47,727 bases of DNA from Roseovarius pacificus (lineage in GTDB: Bacteria; Pseudomonadota; Alphaproteobacteria; Rhodobacterales; Rhodobacteraceae). The notes beneath the pieces are model-generated. The model was not told the origin of the DNA. It saw only the letters and a list, made by a program, of their open reading frames with translations, and searched no databases. The position numbers and the translations under genes were made by a program. Positions 41,842 through 47,727 of this stretch are shown piece by piece. Location of the stretch: the NCBI RefSeq assembly GCF_900142665.1, contig NZ_FRBR01000020.1, positions 1 through 47,727 on the forward strand, written 5' to 3'. Each line of letters opens with the position of its first letter. The stretch's first letter is position 1.

Positions 41842-42858
41842 TCAGTCTTCCGACCGCTGCTTCCAACGCTCGTGAAGTTCTTCAATCATGTCATGTACTT
41901 GCGTCTCTAACCAATCGGCGAAATCACCGCCCGCCAACTCGATCGATAGGCCCTTGGACGTGCGTTTGACCGTGCCACCGCGCTTGCCGCCGATCGTCAG
42001 CGGGACGCTGGAGGGTGGGGCAGGGGAGGGCGACTTGGCCGATTTAATCGCCTTGGTCACAGCCTTTTCTACGGCAAAGAACGCCTGAATGGACGGGTTT
42101 TCGGTAGAGGCAACGTCATCCACCACCATGGAGGTCTCGGCATTTTCACGTGCCTCTTTCGCGATCCCGATAAGGTCCTCGCGGTCCAGACCATTCTCGT
42201 CGATGGCCCGACCAAGGGATTCCCATCGGGGTCGGCCAATGCCATGGGCGGCGCCAATGGCGCGTACCAGATCTGGCCCGACCATGTCCGCGATCGCGAT
42301 CGCCATAGATATGGACGATTTCGTGACGGTGAGAATTTCTGCAACCTGAGATTGATTTCCGAAGCCGGACGACACAAGGTCCTTTGCGAAAAGGGCCTTT
42401 TCAATAAAGGACAAATCGCGCCGCCCCATGTTTTCCGAAATCTGTGCACGTAGGGCGCTGTTGTCATCCAGGTTGGTGACTAGCGCGCGAACCTTTGTAA
42501 CCTTATCGGACTGACGGATCGCCTCTAGTCGGCGTCGCCCATAGACCAGAAGGTAGCGATCATCTTCACCCGGCGCACGACGTACGAGGATCGGAACAGT
42601 CTGGCCGTTCGCCTCGATCGCATCGCGCAAATCCAGTACATCCGCCGGATCAAGCCGGTCCGCCATGCGCCCGTCTTCGATGCTCGCCGGGTCCAGTTCC
42701 CAAACATGATGGGAATCGACCGCGTCGCGAGCGGACCGAAGGGCGCGGTTCGAGGTCATCATCGGAGTCGCAGCACCTGCCTGCGGGGCAGGGGAGGGGG
42801 CCCCAGCCGCCGCAAGACTGTCCAGCATTGACATGCGCTTCTTCTTGCCGCTGGTCAT
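41842..42858 (-). CDS. repB: RepB, plasmid-partition ParB protein
   Basis: A 338-residue RepB. The ParB/Srx domain (about 55-150) contains DLRDAIEANGQTVPILVRR, LVYGRRRLEA and the ISENMGRRDLSFIEKALFA segment. The HTH (about 150-190) reads GNQSQVAEILTVTKSSISMAIAIAD. The C-terminal dimerisation part ends in a basic-acidic helix. ATG 42858 overlaps the repA stop (ATGA); an upstream frame to 42870 is not needed. RepB binds the two parS sites beyond repC and works with RepA. Confidence 0.92.
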   Translation of the reverse strand: MTSGKKKRMSMLDSLAAAGAPSPAPQAGAATPMMTSNRALRSARDAVDSHHVWELDPASIEDGRMADRLDPADVLDLRDAIEANGQTVPILVRRAPGEDDRYLLVYGRRRLEAIRQSDKVTKVRALVTNLDDNSALRAQISENMGRRDLSFIEKALFAKDLVSSGFGNQSQVAEILTVTKSSISMAIAIADMVGPDLVRAIGAAHGIGRPRWESLGRAIDENGLDREDLIGIAKEARENAETSMVVDDVASTENPSIQAFFAVEKAVTKAIKSAKSPSPAPPSSVPLTIGGKRGGTVKRTSKGLSIELAGGDFADWLETQVHDMIEELHERWKQRSED

Positions 42859-44042
42859 GTGCGCCCCCAAGTTTTCTGGATCAGCTCGGCGATCTCGTCA
42901 TTCAGTGTATTCAGACTCTCAATCGCTCGATCATAGGTGGAACGCGTGAACGCGCTGCGTTCCACCTCATAAAGCGTCTGCTTGGTCAGGCCCGCATCGG
43001 AGATGGCTGTAGACTTCAACATGGGCGAATTCAGCACGGCTTCGCCGTACATTGTCCGCAGGAAAGCCACGATGCGGTTCTGCGGAGCATCCTGCGGCTC
43101 GTAGCGGGTCAAAACATACCGCATCCAATCATGAGACATGTCGGCGCCGCTCTCAGCGATCACGTCCATGAGGTCGGCTGTCATGCGAAGGAACTGCGAC
43201 ATTGACATCACATCGAGCATTTCCGGGTGGATCGTCACCAAGACACCCGTGGCCGCGGACAGTGCGGACATGGTCAGAAATCCTAGCTGCGGTGGGCAAT
43301 CAATGACGACCACGTCGTAGTCCTCATCGACCTGGGCCAACGCCTCCTTGACGCGGAAGAAGAAGAGTCCTGCATTGCCCTGCGCCAGCGCGCGCGGGGT
43401 ATCGTGCTCGAACTCCATCAGTTCGAGGTTTCCGGGGATCAGGTCCAGATTGGGGATGTAGGTCTTGCGGATGACCGACCGGATCGGCTCCGGGTCCTCA
43501 TAGCGAATAGCATCGTAGAGAGTGCCGCCATCTTCGAGGTCCAATTCCGGCTGAACGCCGTGCAGCGCGGTGAAGGAAGCTTGTGGGTCAAGATCAATGC
43601 CCAGCACACGATATCCGCGCAGGGCAAGTCGTTGGGCGAGATGGGCAGAGGTTGTAGTTTTTCCGGACCCGCCCTTGAAATTCATCACGCCGATGACCTG
43701 AAGATGATCACCTTTTCGTCTTCCGGGAACGTAATCACCCGGCTTGCGAGCGGTTTTTTCAAGGAGCACACGCAGCGCTTGGATATCCTGCGCCGAGTAA
43801 AGACGACGGTTGCCGGCGGTCAGCTCGGGAGAAGGCCCTTTGCCATCTAGGTTGAGCTTGCGAAGGTAGGAGTCGTTGACGCCGAGCAGCGCCGCAGCCT
43901 CACCAGAGGTGAATTTGCGCATGGTCTTCTCGGCATCGGGTGGAAACAAGCTCTCACGTTGCGAATGCAACTGGTTGGCCAGCCATTCCGAATGCTGGCG
44001 GATCACCGCGTTGAGATCCTCATGAACAAAGGTTTTTTCCAT
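42855..44042 (-). CDS. repA: RepA, plasmid-partition ParA ATPase
   Basis: A 395-residue RepA of the repABC family. Residues 1-115 hold an HTH (TSGEAAALLGVNDSYLRKL). The deviant Walker A KGGSGKTTT is near residue 124, and Walker B VVVIDCPPQLG follows near 248. It moves plasmid copies apart and represses the repABC promoter. The start ATG 44042 has GAGGG upstream. An inverted repeat about 40-75 bases before the start (44083-44116) is the likely operator. Transcription runs repA, repB, repC. Confidence 0.93.
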   Translation of the reverse strand: MEKTFVHEDLNAVIRQHSEWLANQLHSQRESLFPPDAEKTMRKFTSGEAAALLGVNDSYLRKLNLDGKGPSPELTAGNRRLYSAQDIQALRVLLEKTARKPGDYVPGRRKGDHLQVIGVMNFKGGSGKTTTSAHLAQRLALRGYRVLGIDLDPQASFTALHGVQPELDLEDGGTLYDAIRYEDPEPIRSVIRKTYIPNLDLIPGNLELMEFEHDTPRALAQGNAGLFFFRVKEALAQVDEDYDVVVIDCPPQLGFLTMSALSAATGVLVTIHPEMLDVMSMSQFLRMTADLMDVIAESGADMSHDWMRYVLTRYEPQDAPQNRIVAFLRTMYGEAVLNSPMLKSTAISDAGLTKQTLYEVERSAFTRSTYDRAIESLNTLNDEIAELIQKTWGRT

Positions 44043-44356
44043 CTGCCCTCTCGCTTCCGAGACATCGCGTCTTTGGCGTGTTCACGGAAATTGACGTTTT
44101 TTGCCTCGTTTCCGTGACTATTGGCGCAAGAGTCGGATTCGCGCAAGGTTTTTCCACATCTAGTGGGCGAGTCCTCACCGAACACAAGGCTGTTAGGCTT
44201 CCTAATGCATGGTGTAACGCTCCGCATCTCACGAAAGGGGACAGGGCAGAACTCTTTTCGGAGGTCTCCAACATGGCTTTTGAGCACACCAAAGCTTGCC
44301 TTTTGGCAGTTTTGGATATACGTTCTTCGATGTTTATCCATGCCTGAGAGGACGAG
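44043..44356. other. repABC upstream region
   Basis: 314 bases without a gene, between repA and the AbrB-type antitoxin, which diverge. It carries the repA operator at 44083-44116 and must hold both promoters. A second small inverted repeat, TTAGG to CCTAA, lies at about 44191-44204. Apparent short frames here have poor codon use. Confidence 0.45.
44083..44116. promoter_or_regulatory. repABC operator candidate
   Basis: CACGGAAA (44083-44090) and TTTCCGTG (44109-44116) are perfect inverted arms around an AT-rich 18-base centre, 40 bases upstream of the repA ATG. RepA proteins of this family bind such repeats overlapping their promoter for self-repression. Confidence 0.55.
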
Positions 44357-44584
44357 ATGCAAGTTGCCAAATGGGGAAACTCCCTTGCCGTCCGGCTGCC
44401 CGCGGATCTTGTGCGGGAACTAGGCCTCAGGGAAGGCGATCAGATCGACCTGATAAAGGACGATGGGACCATTCTTGTCAGGCGCCACCCTCGCGCCGAT
44501 GAAGTCCTGCAAGGACTGAGACGGTTTCGCGGAAAACTGCCCAAGGACGCGCGTCTGAGCCGCGACGCCGCGCATGAGCGCTGA
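44357..44584 (+). CDS. AbrB/MazE-type antitoxin (VapB-like)
   Basis: A 75-residue protein with the AbrB/MazE swapped-hairpin DNA-binding domain: VAKWGNSLAVRLPADLVRELGLREGDQIDL is a very typical start. The C-terminal 30 residues form the toxin-binding tail. It overlaps the PIN toxin gene by 11 bases. A GAGAGGACGAG ribosome site lies just before the ATG. It neutralises the toxin and represses the pair. Confidence 0.88.
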   Translation: MQVAKWGNSLAVRLPADLVRELGLREGDQIDLIKDDGTILVRRHPRADEVLQGLRRFRGKLPKDARLSRDAAHER

Positions 44585-44969
44585 ATTCGCAGACACAAAT
44601 GTTGTGCTCTACCTGCTCGACGATGGTGCAAAGGCTGAGAGGGCAGAGGAAATTCTGGGGCAGGGACCCCGGGTCAGCGTCCAGGTCCTGAACGAAGCCT
44701 TGGTAAATTGCCGACGGAAAGCTGGGCTCAGTTGGGAAGATACCGGAGCTTTTCTCGAGGGCATCAAGTCCTTGTGCTCTGTCGAGGACCTTACGGTTCA
44801 AACCCATCAAGTGGGGCGCGCGCTGGCAGAGAAGTACCAGCTATCGGTCTATGACGCGATGATCGTCTCGGCCGCGCTGATCGCTGGATGCACGACGTTG
44901 TGGACTGAGGACATGCACGACGGGTTGCTGATCGAAGATCAGTTGCGCGTCGTCAATCCATTTGCCTGA
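44574..44969 (+). CDS. PIN-domain toxin (VapC-like)
   Basis: A 131-residue PIN ribonuclease. The acidic catalytic set is visible: D in FADTNVVLYLL near residue 7, E in VLNEALVN near 41, D in SVYDAMIVSA near 96 and D in LWTEDMHDG near 115. VapC-type toxins cut tRNA or rRNA and need Mg2+. It is coupled to its antitoxin by overlap. Its last 17 bases overlap the end of the convergent serine recombinase gene. Confidence 0.88.
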   Translation: MSAEFADTNVVLYLLDDGAKAERAEEILGQGPRVSVQVLNEALVNCRRKAGLSWEDTGAFLEGIKSLCSVEDLTVQTHQVGRALAEKYQLSVYDAMIVSAALIAGCTTLWTEDMHDGLLIEDQLRVVNPFA

Positions 44970-45849
44970 CCAGCAACCCAAGTCGCTGCGCCCGTTCCAA
45001 CAGCATCCTGACGGAGGACGGTTGCCAGCTTGTACGTCCCCGTGGAGTCCGCTCACGCATGGATTCCAACCGGTCGCAGATCGCCTGTAGCGTGATATCC
45101 GGGTCCGAACCTTTGATGGCCGCCACGATAGCCGGCAGGCGATCATCGGTTTCGCGGCGTCCGGCGCGGCCGAGCACCTCGGCAGGCAGGAAACCGTCTC
45201 TTACATAGGCCTTCACAGCGCGGAGCAGTCGGCTTTGTGTCCAATGGCGATCTGGGGGCAGGGGGCCATTGATAATCCTCAGGACGTCTTCCCATGCCAT
45301 ATCGGGGCGCAAGCGGCGCACGTGGGGCACCCAATCCTGCGCGGTCTCGCTCAAGCGCTCCATGTAGCCGTCCTGTCGCGCAAGCCGCACCTTGCGCAGC
45401 GCGGCGGGGTCTTTGGTGCGAAGCCCGGGGTTGCCGCCTACGCGCCCTTTGGCGCGCGCCGAGGCAAGCCCGGCCTTGGTGCGCTCGCGGATTAGGGCGC
45501 GTTCGAACTCAGCCGCAGCGCCCAGAACCTGCAACGTGAACTTGCCCTGGGGCGAGGCAGTGTCGATCGGGTCCTGGAGCGAGCGGAAGAACGCCCCCTT
45601 GCCCTCCAGTCTTTCGATCACCTCAAGTAGGTGCGACAAAGACCGCGCAAGGCGGTCGATCCGCACGACGACCAGCGTGTCGCCGCGCTGGACACGTTCG
45701 AGCACACGTGCAAGCACCGGTCGCGCGCGAGTGCCGCCTGAGGCGTGCTCTTCAAAGATCTCGGCACAGCCCGCCGATTGCAGCGCCTCGGACTGGGGCA
45801 GGGGGGTCTGATCCTCTGTGGATACGCGCGCATAGCCTATCAGGGGCAT
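44953..45849 (-). CDS. serine recombinase (resolvase/invertase family)
   Basis: A 298-residue protein from ATG 45849. The catalytic domain has GYARVSTEDQT (nucleophile Ser near residue 9), RPVLARVLERVQRGDTLVVVRIDRLARSL and EFERALIRERTKAGLASARAKGR; these are resolvase/invertase hallmarks. A 100-residue C-terminal extension follows, longer than the usual HTH, ending in a second HTH-like segment. It may resolve plasmid multimers or invert DNA. Palindromic repeats lie just upstream of its start (45852-45907). Confidence 0.88.
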   Translation of the reverse strand: MPLIGYARVSTEDQTPLPQSEALQSAGCAEIFEEHASGGTRARPVLARVLERVQRGDTLVVVRIDRLARSLSHLLEVIERLEGKGAFFRSLQDPIDTASPQGKFTLQVLGAAAEFERALIRERTKAGLASARAKGRVGGNPGLRTKDPAALRKVRLARQDGYMERLSETAQDWVPHVRRLRPDMAWEDVLRIINGPLPPDRHWTQSRLLRAVKAYVRDGFLPAEVLGRAGRRETDDRLPAIVAAIKGSDPDITLQAICDRLESMRERTPRGRTSWQPSSVRMLLERAQRLGLLVRQMD

Positions 45850-45851
45850 GA

Positions 45852-45907
45852 AAACGGGCCGTTTGCAATTTAAGGTATCGCTACTAAACGACCGTTTGGT
45901 TCCGTTT
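45852..45907. repeat. repeated CCGTTT palindromes, candidate res site/operator
   Basis: AAACGGGCCGTTT (45852-45864), AAACGACCGTTT (45886-45897) and a half site CCGTTT (45902-45907) lie in a row just upstream of the serine recombinase. Resolvase genes commonly have their cross-over and regulatory sites here. The repeats also border the parD promoter, so a repressor role is possible. Confidence 0.45.
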
Positions 45908-45921
45908 TGTATGAGCCGTTC

Positions 45922-45950
45922 TTGCACTTTGGCAAACTTTGTCATACATG
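45922..45950 (+). promoter_or_regulatory. promoter of parDE
   Basis: TTGCAC (45922-45927), 17 bases, TACATG (45945-45950). It lies 20 bases before the parD ATG at 45971, with AAGGAG at 45959-45964. It is divergent from the serine recombinase, and the CCGTTT palindromes lie between the two. Confidence 0.5.
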
Positions 45951-45970
45951 CTACTAATAAGGAGATCACC

Positions 45971-46216
45971 ATGGGCACCATGAATATTTCGTTGCCGGAC
46001 CAAATGAAAAACTGGGTCGAAGAACAGGCAAAAACCGGACGATATGCGAATTCCAGCGACTACGTTCGCGATCTGATCCGGCGCGACCGTGCCCGTCGCG
46101 AGGCCATTGCTGAAATTCAGGCTGCTGTCGACGCAGGCCTCTCCGGTGGTCCCGCGACCTCGCTTGATCGCAGCACGTTCAAGTCTCGGATGCACGCCAA
46201 ATATGCCGGAGAATAA
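45971..46216 (+). CDS. parD: ParD-type antitoxin
   Basis: An 81-residue ribbon-helix-helix antitoxin: MNISLPDQMKNWVEEQAKTG, then the SSDYVRDLIRRD helix, is characteristic. ATG 45971 follows AAGGAG by six bases, which fixes the start although the frame extends to 45848. The C-terminal half wraps ParE. It overlaps parE by 14 bases. Confidence 0.9.
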   Translation: MGTMNISLPDQMKNWVEEQAKTGRYANSSDYVRDLIRRDRARREAIAEIQAAVDAGLSGGPATSLDRSTFKSRMHAKYAGE

Positions 46217-46511
46217 CGGTTGGGTCATTCGACCCGCGGCTGAAACCGACTTGTCCGACATCTGGCACTACGGCGCAGACACCTGGGGCATCGAACAGGC
46301 AGATCGCTATGCTGATGGCCTGTTTTCGTTATTCGACCTGCTTTCCGACTTTCCAGAAATGGCCCGGGAACGCGACGAGTTCTCACCCCCGGTTCGCATT
46401 CATCCCAGTGGCGTGCACCTGGTGATCTACCGAGCGGAGGGGCAGGGGATCGAGATCATTCGCATATTGCATGCTCACCAGAACCTCACGGCCTATCTGC
46501 TTGACGACTGA
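46203..46511 (+). CDS. parE: ParE-type toxin
   Basis: A 102-residue RelE/ParE-fold toxin from ATG 46203: IRPAAETDLSDIWHYGADTWG at its start, ADRYADGLFSLFDLL, then VHLVIYRAEGQGIEIIRILHAHQN, all typical of ParE. ParE toxins poison DNA gyrase. The gene looks intact and is coupled to parD. It ends three bases from the convergent integrase gene. Confidence 0.9.
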   Translation: MPENNGWVIRPAAETDLSDIWHYGADTWGIEQADRYADGLFSLFDLLSDFPEMARERDEFSPPVRIHPSGVHLVIYRAEGQGIEIIRILHAHQNLTAYLLDD

Positions 46512-46514
46512 TCG

Positions 46515-47624
46515 TCACAATCCCGCGGCTTTGGTTAGGTTCACCCTGAACCTGTCTCGACGGCGCTGGTAGCGACGGGTCATCTCGGCAGATGCGTGAC
46601 CTAGCTGCTTCTGGACGTAGCGCTCATCAACTTCCGCTGAACTGGCGAGGCCGGCGCGCAACGAGTGACCGGAGAACAGCGCTAGGCGGTCCTTCTCGGG
46701 CAGGTCGGATCGGATGCCGGCATCCAGGACCGTGCGTTTGATCAGGCGGGCCACATGTTTGTCGGAAAGGCGGGCTTCGAGCGCTTTCTTGCCGTCGCGG
46801 GAGGTGCGCACGAACACCGGCCCGAAGTCGATCTTCGCGAAATGCAGCCATTGTTCAAGCGCATGGACCGGGCAGGTTTGCTCGGATGACCCGCGCCCAA
46901 TCTCGACCTCGCGCCAGCCGGTTTTGGCATTCAATGTCAGTATCACACCATTCTCGAGGATTTCGATCCAACCACCACTGTTGGGCGTGTTATCCTTGCC
47001 GACATCCAGGCTGACGATCTCGGAGCGTCTGAGGCCGCCAGCGTAGCCAATCAAAAGGATCGCCCGATCTCGCAGCCCGCGCAGGTCATAGGGCAGGGTG
47101 GCCACCATCGCCAGGATGTCCTCGGCCAGAATGGCTTCTTTCTGCGCCGGCGGTCGCGCGTGTTTTCGCTTGATCCCCGCCAGCACCGTGGCGATGTGCC
47201 GGTTCTTGCGATCGAGGGTGAATCCCCGCTGCGCGTAGTTCCAGGCGAGACCCGAGAGGCGGCGGTCTATGGTGCTGACCGAAAGGGTAGAGGAGGGGCC
47301 TGACCCGGACGCAAGATCCGCGAGGTACAGGCCGATCATCTCCGGCGACGGCGGCAGCGGCTCAGCGCCCTTCATCCGGCACCATCGCGCAAAATGCGTC
47401 CAGTCCTTGGCATAGGCTTTCAGCGTGTTCTCCGAGGCCGCGGCACGGGCGTAGTCGCGAGCGGTTTCGACCAACCGGTCGAGCGCGCCGGATCCGGCCA
47501 CAGACGAAGGGAGGCTCAAGGCCTCTCCGTCCTGGCGATCTCTCTCGTTGTCATCGTTGGAAGAAGACACGTTTGCCGCTTCTGAGCTCGATTTCTCGAT
47601 GTTTTCTGCCATGCCGCTGAGCAT
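46515..47624 (-). CDS. tyrosine recombinase/integrase
   Basis: A 369-residue (ATG 47624; ATG 47612 also possible) tyrosine recombinase. Residues about 45-160 are the SAM-like core-binding domain (SENTLKAYAKDWTHFARWC). The catalytic domain has R in GYAGGLRRSEIVSLD, H-x-x-R in GHSLRAGLAS, and H with the Tyr nucleophile in LGHASAEMTRRYQRRRD. All needed residues are present. Plasmid-borne enzymes of this type resolve dimers or move cassettes. The start is seven bases from a 31-bp inverted repeat that could be its site. Confidence 0.9.
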   Translation of the reverse strand: MLSGMAENIEKSSSEAANVSSSNDDNERDRQDGEALSLPSSVAGSGALDRLVETARDYARAAASENTLKAYAKDWTHFARWCRMKGAEPLPPSPEMIGLYLADLASGSGPSSTLSVSTIDRRLSGLAWNYAQRGFTLDRKNRHIATVLAGIKRKHARPPAQKEAILAEDILAMVATLPYDLRGLRDRAILLIGYAGGLRRSEIVSLDVGKDNTPNSGGWIEILENGVILTLNAKTGWREVEIGRGSSEQTCPVHALEQWLHFAKIDFGPVFVRTSRDGKKALEARLSDKHVARLIKRTVLDAGIRSDLPEKDRLALFSGHSLRAGLASSAEVDERYVQKQLGHASAEMTRRYQRRRDRFRVNLTKAAGL

Positions 47625-47631
47625 ATCGTTT

Positions 47632-47662
47632 TATGTCCGATAAGGCAAACTTATTGGACATA
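47632..47662. repeat. 31-bp inverted repeat upstream of the integrase
   Basis: TATGTCCGATAAG, GCAAA, CTTATTGGACATA: 13-bp arms with one mismatch around a five-base centre. This size and layout is that of a tyrosine-recombinase core site, and it lies directly before the integrase gene. Autoregulation is the alternative. Confidence 0.6.
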
Positions 47663-47727
47663 GCTGTGAATTGCAAAGTGCGGCGGTTTGTGCGGAAATA
47701 TCTGGTAAAAAGCGCCGTGGCGGGGTA

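Noticed and set aside
44003..44362. Minus-strand frames upstream of repA
   Set aside because: They overlap the repA operator and promoter and have unlikely composition; no family resemblance.
1..47727. tRNA or rRNA genes
   Set aside because: I saw no cloverleaf-like stretch with a TTCRANYC-type arm and no rRNA core sequence.

Overview
The window looks like part of a large, low-copy, conjugative repABC plasmid (or a chromid segment) from an alphaproteobacterium, most likely of the Rhodobacterales. The basis is a complete repA-repB-repC operon with GTTNNNNGCNNNNAAC-type parS palindromes, a VirB/VirD4-type transfer system with a VirD2-like relaxase, and plasmid 'housekeeping' families common in that order (DUF736, DUF3768, DUF6915, ArdC, a large ParB-like protein). 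Base composition is GC-rich in the backbone and visibly more AT-rich in one cargo cassette (about 2059-4970). All assignments come from reading motifs in the sequence; no database search was run.

Layout. 1-1921: end of a type IV secretion cluster (small proteins, a secreted protein, VirB6). 2059-16572: a first defence island placed between virB6 and virD4. It holds (a) an ABC-type ATPase plus a CoiA-like nuclease; (b) a Shango-type core (TerB-domain membrane protein, BrxD-like ATPase, Lhr-like helicase) in line with an Mre11/Rad50-type nuclease pair (SbcD, SbcC) and a small zinc-ribbon protein; (c) a divergent WYL-domain regulator of the BrxR/CapW kind. 16576-21498: VirD4 coupling protein, relaxase and MobC-like protein. 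21499-23691: candidate oriT, small conserved plasmid genes, a decayed gene copy and a SLOG-fold protein. 24395-31638: a second defence block with an AAA_14/DUF4143 ATPase and an Mrr-type nuclease behind four 22-bp tandem repeats, followed by a full Qat system (qatABCD). 31758-38042: plasmid maintenance and establishment genes. 38446-39366: Xre-RES toxin-antitoxin pair. 39505-40297: broken fic gene. 40365-44042: repABC replicon with two parS sites, a probable counter-transcribed RNA and a repA operator. 44357-47624: an AbrB-type/PIN toxin-antitoxin pair, a serine recombinase, ParDE and a tyrosine integrase.

How it fits together. RepABC provides replication and partition, three toxin-antitoxin pairs enforce retention, ArdC probably protects incoming DNA, and two large cargo blocks supply anti-phage or anti-plasmid functions. 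The most interesting region is 5066-16572. A known three-gene Shango core appears to be translationally tied to SbcCD and an unrecognised zinc-ribbon protein and put under a WYL regulator, which would make a larger DNA-end-processing defence machine than the described three-gene version. The ATPase/CoiA-like pair beside it is a second candidate for an undescribed system.
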